DNA of 14,542 bases from Chloroflexota bacterium (GTDB lineage Bacteria > Chloroflexota > Anaerolineae > Anaerolineales > Villigracilaceae), in assembly GCA_016191895.1 (NCBI GenBank), contig JACPVD010000211.1:1-14542 (forward strand). The letters are read 5' to 3'. The notes beneath the pieces were generated by a model. The model was not told the DNA's origin and made no database searches. It worked only from the letters and a program-made list of their open reading frames with translations. Of the stretch, positions 6,351 through 14,024 are shown in pieces. Numbering within the stretch: position 1 is the first letter of the stretch; each line of letters starts with the position of its first letter. A program made the position numbers and the translations under genes.

Positions 6351-8666
6351 TTATGTGTTCTGCATTTGGAAGAGAAGTTTGCGATAGTCTTCGACGTTCG
6401 GCGGGTTCATCAACACGATCTGGTTGATCACTTCCATGGCCTGCTGTTTTGCACCCTGTTCGATGAGGACTTCGCCAAGTTGGTCGAGGATGGCGATGGC
6501 CTCGTCGGTGCGGCCTGTGTGGTGAAGCCTTGCGGCCTGGGCGCGTTTGAGCAGGGGCTGGTCGGGGTGTTCGTTGATGATCTCTTCGATGAATGTAATG
6601 CCGGCGTCGTTCTTATCCTGGACTTCAAGATAGGTGATGTAGTTCTCGAGTTCGCTCATGGCTTTATCGAGCTGTCCCATGCGCAGGTTGAGTTCGACAA
6701 GCTGCTTGCGGGCGGATTCGTCGCCGGGGGCGATGGTGCGGATTTGTTCGTAAACGCGGAGCGCCTGCTTCCAGTCGAGCCGCTGCATGTCGATATCGGC
6801 CATGCGCTGGAGGATATGCACGTTCCAATCGTGGCTGGCGTTGCTTTGCTGTACGATGCGCAGGGCGGTGGTGTAGGTTTTTCGCGCCAGGTCGAGATCG
6901 GCGAGACGATTGTACATGGCGGCAAGGTCAAGGGATTCGCGGACGGCGTCATCGGTCTGGCCGCGGGCGACGAGTTGATCGATCAGCCGGCTTCGCGCGC
7001 CGAGGTCCATGGGCGAGAGTTGAATGATTCGGCGGAAGAGTTTGGTGGCCTGTGCCGCCTCCCCGCGAACGCTGTAGACATGCGCCACAATGCTGTATTT
7101 TGCGATGGCGTCGGCGTTGCGGTTTTCCTGCACGAGCAGATCGCCCATGAGCGTGTGAAGCGGCAGGTAGGTCGGCGCAACCTGCACCGCGCTGTAGGCC
7201 TCGTCCATGGCGGAGCGCAGGCTTCCCATCCGCGCCCGTTGGTTGATGCGGTTCATCGAGTCGAGCACTGAACTTGATTGCGCCTGCAAGATCACATCGG
7301 CAAGCGGGGGCATCATGTCTCCATCCTGTTTTGGCATCTGGTCGCGGGTTTTGTGCAGTTGTTCGCGCCAGTCGGATCGCATGAGCAGGCCACTGACGTT
7401 ATCGCAGACTTTGCGCAGAACAGTTTCGTCCTTTTGATCGCGGTGGCTTTCGATGAGCGGTTCGTATTGCTGGCTGACCTCGTCCGCTTTTTCTTCAGGG
7501 ACGGTCATGGCATCGGCAAGTTTCAATGCTTCAAGGTATTCGATTGCGGCTTCGTTGAAGAGGGATTTCTTCGAAAGTAGTTGTCCCAATAACAATCGCG
7601 TTCCGAGCGCGTAATCGTGATGCTTGATGGAGTTTTGTAAAAAGCGTTGCGCGCTTTCGAAGCGATTTCCTTTATAGCGCAACAGGCCGAGCGCGTAATA
7701 GAGTGACGCATGTTTGAATCCCGCATCGAGCGCGCCTTCCAATTCTTCCGCGGCCTGCGATTCGTTGCCTTTTGTCTGCGCGTCAATGGCCTGACCGAGG
7801 TACAGGATCGCCTTCGTCTGTTCGGATTGTTGCAGCGACAGATTCCCCGTGCCCTTCATGATGGCCGAGATGCCGCGTCGTTCCTGCGCGGTGGGGTTGT
7901 CGTCGGAGTATTCGAAGAGTAACTCTGCCAGCTGAGTCAACGCCTTTTGACGGGCTTCCGCAACCGGGTCCAGCCCGGAACCGGTTCGCGAGTCCTTTGG
8001 TTTTTCCAATTGCTTGACCATCGCCATGCGGATGGGTCCCGTCCCGCCTTTTCCGCGCAAGGGTTTGGGGAGGAGTTGCCCGGTGTTGAGAAGCGAGATC
8101 GCCTGCTTGACCTCGGGGCTGTTCGGCGAAAGGGTCTGGGCTTTGGCGACCATCTCTTTCGTTTTTTCGGCATTGCCCGCGCGTTGCAAAATGCTGGCGA
8201 TGGCAAGGTATTCGATGACGGCCTGTTGGGTATGGCCGAGTTTTTCATGCACCTGCGCAAGGCGCGAATGGGCGATGGCGTTTTCAGGGTTGACGTTTGT
8301 GATGCGCACCCAGTTTTCAAGCGCCTTGTCGGTATCGCGCTGTTTGAGGAAGAGGTCGCCGGCGCGTAATGCGGCATCGACGGCGGTTTTCAAATCGCCG
8401 ACGCGTTCGGAGATCTGCGATACTTTTTCGGTGGGAATGGGATCATCGGGCGAGAGTTTTGCCACCGCCAGATAGACTTGCAGGGCATCCTCGAAACTGC
8501 CGAGTTGATAGAGCGCCAGCCCGAGGCTGTTGAGCGCTTTCGGGTGGTCGGGGATTTCCTCGAGGGCGCGACGATAGGCGGCCACGGCCTTATCCCACTC
8601 CTGATCCCACGCGGCGGAGTGGCCGTCGTTCATTGCTTTTTGAAAGATGTCTTCTCGTCCGGGCAT
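6351..8666 (-). CDS. Large TPR-repeat protein of unknown function
   Basis: A 771-residue soluble protein made almost wholly of helical tetratricopeptide-like repeats, with no signal peptide or membrane segment. An N-terminal array (about 1-195) contains clear units such as WDQEWDKAVAAYRRALEEIP followed by ALNSLGLALYQLGSFEDAL. A basic Gly/Pro/Lys-rich linker (about 200-260, with PKPLRGKGG) leads to a middle array (about 270-400), a less regular charged stretch (about 405-470), and a long C-terminal array (about 480-765) with AIAKYSIVAHVYSVRGEAAQ and QALRVYEQIRTIAPGD. It probably scaffolds protein contacts in the cytoplasm; the sequence gives no catalytic domain. I prefer the ATG at 8666; an in-frame TTG at 8696 would add ten residues. 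Neither has a good Shine-Dalgarno. It lies between polA and ctaA with spacers on both sides, so context does not reveal its job. Confidence 0.88.
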   Translation of the reverse strand: MPGREDIFQKAMNDGHSAAWDQEWDKAVAAYRRALEEIPDHPKALNSLGLALYQLGSFEDALQVYLAVAKLSPDDPIPTEKVSQISERVGDLKTAVDAALRAGDLFLKQRDTDKALENWVRITNVNPENAIAHSRLAQVHEKLGHTQQAVIEYLAIASILQRAGNAEKTKEMVAKAQTLSPNSPEVKQAISLLNTGQLLPKPLRGKGGTGPIRMAMVKQLEKPKDSRTGSGLDPVAEARQKALTQLAELLFEYSDDNPTAQERRGISAIMKGTGNLSLQQSEQTKAILYLGQAIDAQTKGNESQAAEELEGALDAGFKHASLYYALGLLRYKGNRFESAQRFLQNSIKHHDYALGTRLLLGQLLSKKSLFNEAAIEYLEALKLADAMTVPEEKADEVSQQYEPLIESHRDQKDETVLRKVCDNVSGLLMRSDWREQLHKTRDQMPKQDGDMMPPLADVILQAQSSSVLDSMNRINQRARMGSLRSAMDEAYSAVQVAPTYLPLHTLMGDLLVQENRNADAIAKYSIVAHVYSVRGEAAQATKLFRRIIQLSPMDLGARSRLIDQLVARGQTDDAVRESLDLAAMYNRLADLDLARKTYTTALRIVQQSNASHDWNVHILQRMADIDMQRLDWKQALRVYEQIRTIAPGDESARKQLVELNLRMGQLDKAMSELENYITYLEVQDKNDAGITFIEEIINEHPDQPLLKRAQAARLHHTGRTDEAIAILDQLGEVLIEQGAKQQAMEVINQIVLMNPPNVEDYRKLLFQMQNT

Positions 8667-8695
8667 AGGGTTTAATCCAGTTAGTTGATGGGGCA

Positions 8696-8701
8696 ATTAT
8701 A
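8696..8701 (-). promoter_or_regulatory. Possible -10 box upstream of the TPR gene
   Basis: The minus strand reads TATAAT, then TG, 29 bases before the ATG at 8666. The same TATAATTG octamer stands upstream of the sensor kinase gene. A -35 hexamer is not recognisable at normal spacing, so this rests on the -10 alone. Confidence 0.35.
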
Positions 8702-8735
8702 ACCTTATCGAATAGATATAGCGCAGAAGTATCGG

Positions 8736-8770
8736 AAAAATTTCGGCAGGAGTTTAACGCAACACCTGCC
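8736..8770 (-). terminator. Possible terminator of polA
   Basis: GGCAGG (8745-8750) pairs with CCTGCC (8765-8770), with GTT (8752-8754) and AAC (8761-8763) extending the helix inside a single mismatch. Read on the minus strand the stem is followed by GAAA and five T (complement of 8736-8740). It stands about 150 bases past the polA stop and just ahead of the TPR gene's presumed promoter, a sensible place for termination. The stem is short, so confidence is moderate. Confidence 0.42.
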
Positions 8771-8777
8771 CCTTCGG

Positions 8778-8803
8778 CATCGCTTTGCGAATTTAAAGCG
8801 ATG
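8778..8803. repeat. 9-bp inverted repeat in the polA-TPR spacer
   Basis: CATCGCTTT (8778-8786) pairs perfectly with AAAGCGATG (8795-8803) around an 8-base loop. No T-tract follows on either strand, so it is not an obvious terminator; it could be an RNA 3' stabilising hairpin or a protein site. Together with the hairpin at 8745-8770 and the 8-bp array at 8839-8862 it fills much of the 221-base spacer, which has no gene. Confidence 0.45.
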
Positions 8804-8838
8804 TGACGGGTGGTATCAGGGAGGCGCAGCGACGCACT

Positions 8839-8862
8839 CTTAGCGACTTGGCGTCTTGGCGT
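8839..8862. repeat. Three tandem 8-bp units (CTTGGCGT)
   Basis: CTTAGCGA, CTTGGCGT and CTTGGCGT follow one another without gap, then TTAAAAAAC... continues. A related sequence in the opposite orientation, CCTTGCGTCTTTGCG on the minus strand (6231-6245), lies upstream of ctaA. The pattern looks like a dispersed intergenic repeat. Confidence 0.5.
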
Positions 8863-8917
8863 TAAAAAACTCCCGACAATTTTGCGCTGCACTCCTATCG
8901 TATGCTCTGCGTCCTGT

Positions 8918-11731
8918 TCACCCCACAACCTTCATCGCGCCCCAACTCTTGCCGGCGCGGGCTTCGGTTTCGAGGGGAATGCTCATCGGGTAGGCGTTTG
9001 CCATTGTCTCCTGCACGATGCGCGCGGTCTTTTCCATTTCATCCTTCGGACATTCGAGCACCAATTCATCATGCACCTGTAACAGCATCCTCGCTTTGAG
9101 TTTGGCGGCTTTCAGCGCGGATGGAATCTTCAGCATGGCGATCTTCATGATGTCTGCCGCGGTACCTTGAATGGGAGCGTTGATGGCTTCGCGTTCCTCG
9201 CGGTTCTTCATCTGAACGTTCATTTTGCTTTGCAACGCGGGGAAGTATCGCCTCCGCCCCAACAGCGTTTCCACGTATCCCTGCTCGGCGGCAAGTTTGC
9301 GCGTGCCATCGAGATATTTTTTCACACCGGGGAATTTTGCGAAATACGTTTTGACAAACGTCTCAGCCTCGGCCAGAGTCAGATCGGTGGAGCGGGTGAG
9401 ACCAAACGCCGACATGCCGTAGATCAGCCCGAAGTTGATCGCCTTCGCGTGGCGGCGCATATCTTTGGTGACCGCATCCAGGTCCACGCCGAAAACTGCC
9501 GCGGCAGTAGTGGCATGGATATCCTCCCCGGCCTTGAACGCTTCGATCATGGCCTCGTCCCCGGCCATGTGCGCCACGATGCGCAACTCGATCTGCGAGT
9601 AGTCCACCGAAAGCAACACATTGCCTTTTGTGGCGATGAATCCATTGCGCACGCGGCGTCCCTCTTCGGTGCGGATGGGAATATTCTGCAAATTGGGATT
9701 GGACGAGGATAGCCGCCCGGTCACCGCGCCGATCTGGCTGTAGGAGGTATGCACACGGCCTGTCTGCGAATCGACGGCGGCGGGCAGGGCATCCACATAC
9801 GTTGACTTTAATTTCGAGAGTTCGCGGTTTTCGAGAATCATATCCACAACGGGATGTTTGCCGCGCAGGCTTTCGAGCACATCCGCCGAGGTGGAGTAAT
9901 GTCCGCTGGCGGTTTTCTTGCCTTTGTCCGGCGGCTCGAGGCGCAGATGCGTAAAGAGCACATCCGATAGTTGCTGGGTGGAATTGAGATTAAACGCCTT
10001 GCCGACCGATTCATAGACCTGCTTTTCGATCTGCGCCATGCGTTTTGAAAGTTCATCCGACATTTCCTTGAAGAAAGGCAGGTCGAGCAGAACCCCCGCC
10101 ATTTCCATATCCGCCAGAACGGGCGTGAGCGGCAGATCGATCTCGGCAAGTATCGCTGTTCCATTTACGCGCTCGAGGTCTTTTTGCAGGATGGGCAGGA
10201 GGCGCAACGTCGTTTCGGCGTCTGCGGCGGCATACGGCGCAACGGACGCAATCGCGATATCGGCCATGCTGAGTTGATTCTTGCCCTTGCCGATCAACTC
10301 TTCGATGTGAGTCATCTCTTCGCCCAAGCGTTTCTGAACGAGGTTCTTCAGTCCCAAATTGCGCGAGGATGGGTCGATGATGAACTCCGCGAGCATGGTG
10401 TCGAAAGTCAGTGGCGAGACGATGAGTCCGTGCCGGGCGAGGATGATATAGTCGTATTTGGCGTTGTGGGCGATCTTACCTATCTTGGCATCCGTCATGG
10501 AGGGCGTAAGGGTGGCGATGACTTTCTTGAGCGGCAGGTTGTTTCCCGAATTATGCCCAATCGGAATGTAGTATCCCTGCCCGTCTTTGATCGCAAGCGA
10601 AATGCCGACGATCTCCGCCTGCATTTCCTCTGTGGACGTGGTTTCGGTATCGAATGAGATGACCTTTGCCTTGCCAAGCGCCTTTGCCAGCGCGTTCAAC
10701 TTGTCGTCGTCGTCCACAACAACCACTTCAATGTTGGATTCTTTTTGAATGGTTACCACCTGCGGCTCGTTGACGAACATCGAGAATTGTCCGCTTTTGG
10801 TTTTTGCGGGTTGAGAAACTTTTTCGGAAGCCGAAGCAGGCGTCGGGGCGGGCGCGGATCCGCTGATGACGGGAATCTTGGTCAACAGAGTCTTGAATTC
10901 CATCACTTTGAAGAATTCTTCAAGAGCGGCAGGGTCGAACGCTTTGACCTTTGCGTGTTCGAGGTCGAGTTTTATTTTCAGGTCGGTGCGAATCCGCGCA
11001 AGATCGTAACTCATGTAGGCGGCGTCTTTGCTCGCTTCGAGTTTGCCCTTCCAGCGATTCTCCACCTGATCGATGTTTTGATAAACGCCGTCGAGCGTGC
11101 CAAATTTTTCAAGCAGGGCAATGGCGGTTTTTTCGCCCACGCCTTTTACGCCGGGGATGTTATCGGATGTGTCGCCGACGATGGCTTTGTAATCAACCAC
11201 TTGATTCGGGCGCACGCCGAGTTTTTTGATCACATCCGCGTCGGTGACGTAGGTCTGGTCGTCGCCAGCGAGATAGACGGCGGTGCGCGCGTTGACGAGT
11301 TGCAGCAGGTCGCGGTCGCCGGTGACGATCTTGACTCCGAGTCCCTGCTCTGCGGCGATTCTTGCCACCGAGCCGAGCACGTCGTCGGCTTCGTAGCCTT
11401 CCATTTCGAGGCGCGGGATGTTGAACGCATCCACCATTTCGCGAATGCGGTCAAGTTGGGGGCGCAAATCATCGGGCATTTTTTCGCGCGTACCTTTGTA
11501 TTCGGGGAAGATGTCGTCGCGGAAGGTTTTGCCGACGTCGAATGCGACGGCGAGATATTCGGGCGTTTCCTTTTCGAGAATGCGGACAAGTTCCCGCGCG
11601 AATCCATATACGCCGGCAGTTGGTTCGCCGGTTGATGTCTGCCAGCGCTGACTGCTTGATCCTGCCGTGAGGGCAAAATACATGCGATAGGCGAGGGCGT
11701 GTCCGTCGATGAGGTAGAGGGTGGGAGGCAT
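8918..11731 (-). CDS. polA: DNA polymerase I
   Basis: A 937-residue, full-length family A polymerase used in Okazaki-fragment processing and repair synthesis. The N-terminal 5'-3' nuclease (about 1-290) has LIDG (Asp9), TGDRDLLQL (about 137-145) and GDTSDNIPGVKGVGEKTA, the helix-hairpin-helix region. After an Ala/Pro/Ser/Lys-rich linker (about 290-325), the 3'-5' exonuclease keeps its metal residues: Asp361 and Glu363 in FDTETTS, Asp427 in AHNAKYD, and YAAAD (Tyr500, Asp504), so proofreading should be active. The polymerase domain carries motif A with Asp710 in DYSQIELR, motif B RRHAKAINFGLIYG (Lys763, Phe767, Tyr771) and motif C VHDE (Asp888). Nothing is missing relative to the family. The ATG at 11731 is the only sensible start, since it opens directly into the LIDGHALAYR strand; no Shine-Dalgarno is visible. 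A terminator-like hairpin separates it from ilvE. Confidence 0.98.
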   Translation of the reverse strand: MPPTLYLIDGHALAYRMYFALTAGSSSQRWQTSTGEPTAGVYGFARELVRILEKETPEYLAVAFDVGKTFRDDIFPEYKGTREKMPDDLRPQLDRIREMVDAFNIPRLEMEGYEADDVLGSVARIAAEQGLGVKIVTGDRDLLQLVNARTAVYLAGDDQTYVTDADVIKKLGVRPNQVVDYKAIVGDTSDNIPGVKGVGEKTAIALLEKFGTLDGVYQNIDQVENRWKGKLEASKDAAYMSYDLARIRTDLKIKLDLEHAKVKAFDPAALEEFFKVMEFKTLLTKIPVISGSAPAPTPASASEKVSQPAKTKSGQFSMFVNEPQVVTIQKESNIEVVVVDDDDKLNALAKALGKAKVISFDTETTSTEEMQAEIVGISLAIKDGQGYYIPIGHNSGNNLPLKKVIATLTPSMTDAKIGKIAHNAKYDYIILARHGLIVSPLTFDTMLAEFIIDPSSRNLGLKNLVQKRLGEEMTHIEELIGKGKNQLSMADIAIASVAPYAAADAETTLRLLPILQKDLERVNGTAILAEIDLPLTPVLADMEMAGVLLDLPFFKEMSDELSKRMAQIEKQVYESVGKAFNLNSTQQLSDVLFTHLRLEPPDKGKKTASGHYSTSADVLESLRGKHPVVDMILENRELSKLKSTYVDALPAAVDSQTGRVHTSYSQIGAVTGRLSSSNPNLQNIPIRTEEGRRVRNGFIATKGNVLLSVDYSQIELRIVAHMAGDEAMIEAFKAGEDIHATTAAAVFGVDLDAVTKDMRRHAKAINFGLIYGMSAFGLTRSTDLTLAEAETFVKTYFAKFPGVKKYLDGTRKLAAEQGYVETLLGRRRYFPALQSKMNVQMKNREEREAINAPIQGTAADIMKIAMLKIPSALKAAKLKARMLLQVHDELVLECPKDEMEKTARIVQETMANAYPMSIPLETEARAGKSWGAMKVVG

Positions 11732-11758
11732 GGGGGGACCGGGTAATTGAGAAATGGA

Positions 11759-11796
11759 TTAAAAAACAAAGCGCAGAGGTGATTATACTCCGCGCT
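11759..11796 (-). terminator. Intrinsic terminator of the ilvE end of the BCAA operon
   Basis: On the minus strand AGCGCGGAG (11796-11788) pairs with CTCTGCGCT (11778-11770), with one G-U, around the loop TATAATCAC, and is followed by TTGTTTTTTAA. It starts 36 bases past the ilvE stop and is a strong candidate for ending the cimA-leuB-ilvE transcript. The loop contains a TATAAT that might be the -10 box of a polA promoter (a CTGACA lies 20 bases upstream, longer than usual), so terminator and promoter may overlap. Confidence 0.75.
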
Positions 11797-11832
11797 GTTT
11801 TCTTGTGTGTCAGCGTTGCCGCTCCCTCTCGA

Positions 11833-12753
11833 TTATCCCACGTAATTGCACCATTCCTCGTATTTCTTCACCTTGCCGCGGATGGCATCATGATACACGT
11901 TTTGAATCTCGCGCGTGACCCTGCCCGATTTTCCGTCGCCGATCTTCCTGAAATCGATCTCGCACAAGCCGATCACTTCCGCCGCAGTGCCGCATACAAA
12001 TACTTCATCGGCATTGTAAAGTTGGTCGCGGGAAACAGGCGCTTCCACCACTTCGTAGCCCAGATCATTGGCAATGATTGCGATGGATTCGCGCGTGATC
12101 CCTTCCAGCACCGGCGCAGTAGACGGGGTGAATATCCTCCCCTTTTTCACGAGGAACAAATTCTCGCCCGTACATTCGGCAATGTATCCCTGCGGATCGA
12201 GCATGATGGCTTCTTCAAAACCCAGGCGCACGGACTCGGTCTTTGCCAGAATGCTGTTGACATAGTTGCCTGCGATCTTGGCCTTGGTCATGCTTACGTT
12301 GGGGTGATGGCGCGTGAACGATGAAATATTCGCGCGAATTCCCTTTGCCAGCGACTCTTCGCCGAGGTAGTTGCTCCACTGCCAGACTGCGATCATCAAC
12401 GCCGCCCTGCCCGCATCGAGATTCAAATTCCACGCGCCGCCGGTGAGATACAACAGCGGGCGGATGTAACATTCGTCGAAGCCGTTGGCTTTCACAGTTT
12501 CCTTGATTGCGTTGGAAACGTCCTCCGGCGTAAACGGCATATCGCGGAAGCCGAAGATCTCCGCCGACTTGATCAACCGTTCCGAATGTTCCTTCAAACG
12601 AAAAACCGCCGCGCCCTTGTCGGTTTTGTACGCGCGAATGCCTTCGAATACCGCCGCGCCGTAATGCAGCGCCGCGGTCAACATGTGGACGGTGGCTTTT
12701 TCATACTCGACCAGCTTTCCATCCGACCAGATAAATTTCGATTCCATGCCCAT
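11833..12753 (-). CDS. ilvE: Branched-chain amino-acid aminotransferase (class IV PLP enzyme)
   Basis: A 306-residue fold-type IV transaminase that interconverts the 2-oxo acids of valine, leucine and isoleucine with glutamate. Family features are clear: HYGAAVFEGIRAY (about 30-42), YIRPLLY (about 96-102), the PLP lysine Lys159 in KAKIAGNY, ECTGENLF (about 193-200) that contributes the conserved glutamate, and VLEGITRESI near the phosphate-binding loop. Length equals that of E. coli IlvE. The ATG at 12753 has AAGGAG nine bases upstream (complement of 12763-12768); a second in-frame ATG two codons later is less well spaced. It follows leuB by 110 bases, a gap holding an inverted repeat, and a strong terminator follows it, so it is probably the last gene of the branched-chain cluster. 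D-amino-acid transaminase and aminodeoxychorismate lyase share this fold, but length, motifs and neighbours favour IlvE. Confidence 0.95.
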   Translation of the reverse strand: MGMESKFIWSDGKLVEYEKATVHMLTAALHYGAAVFEGIRAYKTDKGAAVFRLKEHSERLIKSAEIFGFRDMPFTPEDVSNAIKETVKANGFDECYIRPLLYLTGGAWNLNLDAGRAALMIAVWQWSNYLGEESLAKGIRANISSFTRHHPNVSMTKAKIAGNYVNSILAKTESVRLGFEEAIMLDPQGYIAECTGENLFLVKKGRIFTPSTAPVLEGITRESIAIIANDLGYEVVEAPVSRDQLYNADEVFVCGTAAEVIGLCEIDFRKIGDGKSGRVTREIQNVYHDAIRGKVKKYEEWCNYVG

Positions 12754-12762
12754 GCCTCAATT

Positions 12763-12768
12763 CTCCTT
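12763..12768 (-). promoter_or_regulatory. Ribosome binding site of ilvE
   Basis: AAGGAG on the minus strand, nine bases before the ATG at 12753; it lies just outside the large inverted repeat that fills the rest of the leuB-ilvE spacer. Confidence 0.6.
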
Positions 12769-12777
12769 TTCGTTTTA

Positions 12778-12860
12778 CCGTGCTGAGCGGAGAGCGTAGC
12801 TCGTATTCGAAGCGGTTATTGCAAGTATCCTTCGACTGCGTTTCGCTCCGCTCAGGACGG
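12778..12860. repeat. Inverted pair of a ~30-bp motif in the leuB-ilvE spacer
   Basis: CTGAGCGGAG (12783-12792) and CTCCGCTCAG (12846-12855) are exact reverse complements, and the similarity continues: CCGT outside and a TCGAAG-type end inside (about 12807-12813 and 12830-12836) recur in both arms. The right arm, read on the minus strand, begins CCTGAGCGGAGCGAAACG and ends AGTCGAAGG, a form that I recall as a common dispersed intergenic repeat in bacteria. The pair would fold into a long imperfect hairpin between the leuB stop and the ilvE ribosome site. Confidence 0.65.
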
Positions 12861-12863
12861 AGA

Positions 12864-13922
12864 TTATAAATTTTTGACGATTTCATCCGCCATCTGGCGG
12901 GTCGTTAACTTGCCGCCGATGTCCGCGGTACGACAGCCGTCGGTGATGACTCCGTCTACAGCGGATTCAATCGCCGCGGCTTCTTCTTCCAGTTTAAATG
13001 AATGACGCAGCAGCATCGCCGTGGAAAGGATCGTGCCAACGGGATTTGCGATTCCCTTTCCCGCAATGTCTGGGGCGGATCCGTGAATCGGTTCATATAA
13101 GCCGATAGTTGATTCGCCCAAACTGGCAGAGGGCAACATCCCCATCGAGCCTGCCAGCACGGACGCTTCATCCGTGAGGATATCGCCGAACATGTTTTCG
13201 GTGACGACCACATCCATCCACGCGGGACCCGTTATCAGCCGCATCGAGGCGGTGTCCACGAGGGTATGCTCCAGTTCGATGTCGGGATTCTCCCCTCCGA
13301 TTTGAATCGCAATCTGCCGCCACAAGCGCGATGATTCCAATACGTTGGCTTTATCCACCGAGGTGACTTTTTTCTTGCGTCCGCGGGCGAGATTGAAAGC
13401 GAGTTCCATCACGCGCCGAACTTCGTAATCGTAATACTCGAGCGTGTCCACGGCGTACTCCCCGCCTTCGCGCATTTCGCGTTTCTTGGGTTGACCGAAG
13501 TATAGTCCGCCTGTCAGTTCGCGCACGACGAGAATATCCACGCCTTGTAGTTTTTCGGGCTTGAGCGGCGACCACTCCATCAGCGCGGGATGGACTTTGA
13601 CGGGACGCAGGTTCGCAAACACGCCGAGTCCTTTTCGCAGAGCAAGCAGTCCGCGCTCGGGGCGGTCTTTCGCGGATGGGTCGTCCCATTTTGGTCCGCC
13701 AACCGCGCCCAGCAAAACGGAGTCGGATGCCTGGCAATCGGCGAGAGTCTCATCGGTCAGGGATGAGCCGTATTTGTCTATCGAACAGCCGCCCATCAGG
13801 CGTTCTTGAAAATTGAACGAGTGGTTATATTTGCTTGCTATCGTTTCCAGCACGCGCACGGCTTCACCGACCACTTCGGGTCCGATGCCGTCGCCGGGGA
13901 GTAAGGTGATTTTAAAGTTCAT
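12864..13922 (-). CDS. leuB: 3-isopropylmalate dehydrogenase
   Basis: A 352-residue NAD-dependent beta-decarboxylating dehydrogenase that turns 3-isopropylmalate into 2-oxoisocaproate for leucine; the same enzyme can act on 3-methylmalate from the citramalate route to isoleucine. Seen in order: [12 protein letters not shown] at the N-terminus, [12 protein letters not shown] (about 70-81), substrate-binding arginines Arg96, Arg106 and Arg134, catalytic Tyr141 (GLYFG) and Lys191 (SVDKANVL), metal-binding Asp223, Asp247 and Asp251 ([12 protein letters not shown]), and the NAD-loop [21 protein letters not shown]. The ELTGGLYFG and GMLPSASLG forms are those of LeuB rather than isocitrate dehydrogenase. 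AAGGAA (complement of 13928-13933) precedes the ATG at 13922 by five bases. It lies 102 bases after the cimA stop; that spacer is an inverted array of 8-bp units ending just before the ribosome site. Confidence 0.97.
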   Translation of the reverse strand: MNFKITLLPGDGIGPEVVGEAVRVLETIASKYNHSFNFQERLMGGCSIDKYGSSLTDETLADCQASDSVLLGAVGGPKWDDPSAKDRPERGLLALRKGLGVFANLRPVKVHPALMEWSPLKPEKLQGVDILVVRELTGGLYFGQPKKREMREGGEYAVDTLEYYDYEVRRVMELAFNLARGRKKKVTSVDKANVLESSRLWRQIAIQIGGENPDIELEHTLVDTASMRLITGPAWMDVVVTENMFGDILTDEASVLAGSMGMLPSASLGESTIGLYEPIHGSAPDIAGKGIANPVGTILSTAMLLRHSFKLEEEAAAIESAVDGVITDGCRTADIGGKLTTRQMADEIVKNL

Positions 13923-13927
13923 TTATG

Positions 13928-13933
13928 TTCCTT
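13928..13933 (-). promoter_or_regulatory. Ribosome binding site of leuB
   Basis: AAGGAA on the minus strand, five bases before the leuB ATG and four bases past the base of the 84-bp quasi-palindrome, so folding of that element could affect access to it. Confidence 0.55.
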
Positions 13934-13937
13934 GTTT

Positions 13938-14021
13938 AGGTATACAAGTAGACAGGTACACAGGTAACCAAGTACGCACGTGTTTCCTTGCCTACTTGTT
14001 TACGTGTCTACGTCTGTACGT
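13938..14021. repeat. 84-bp quasi-palindrome of 8-bp units in the cimA-leuB spacer
   Basis: The left arm (13938-13977) is five head-to-tail 8-mers fitting ARGTANNC, for example AAGTAGAC and AGGTACAC. The right arm (13982-14021) is five more in the opposite orientation, mostly GNNTACNT, for example GTCTACGT; the innermost one is degenerate. The centre is ACGT (13978-13981) within CACGTG. Comparing the arms unit by unit I count 28 of 40 complementary positions. The element occupies 84 of the 102 bases between the cimA stop and the leuB start, so no gene or obvious promoter is there. Confidence 0.75.
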
Positions 14022-14024
14022 TCC

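Noticed and set aside
6288..7271. 327-residue open frame on the plus strand opposite the TPR gene
   Set aside because: It begins inside the palindromic repeat and its product has no recognisable domain; the TPR periodicity on the minus strand explains the region.
8590..8928. 112-residue minus-strand frame across the polA-TPR spacer
   Set aside because: Its frame overlaps the start of the TPR gene and the end of polA, its product has no family character, and its centre is made of the hairpins and 8-bp array.
10745..11635. 296-residue open frame on the plus strand opposite polA
   Set aside because: The minus strand encodes the essential 5' nuclease of PolA here with all motifs in place; the plus frame is a shadow.
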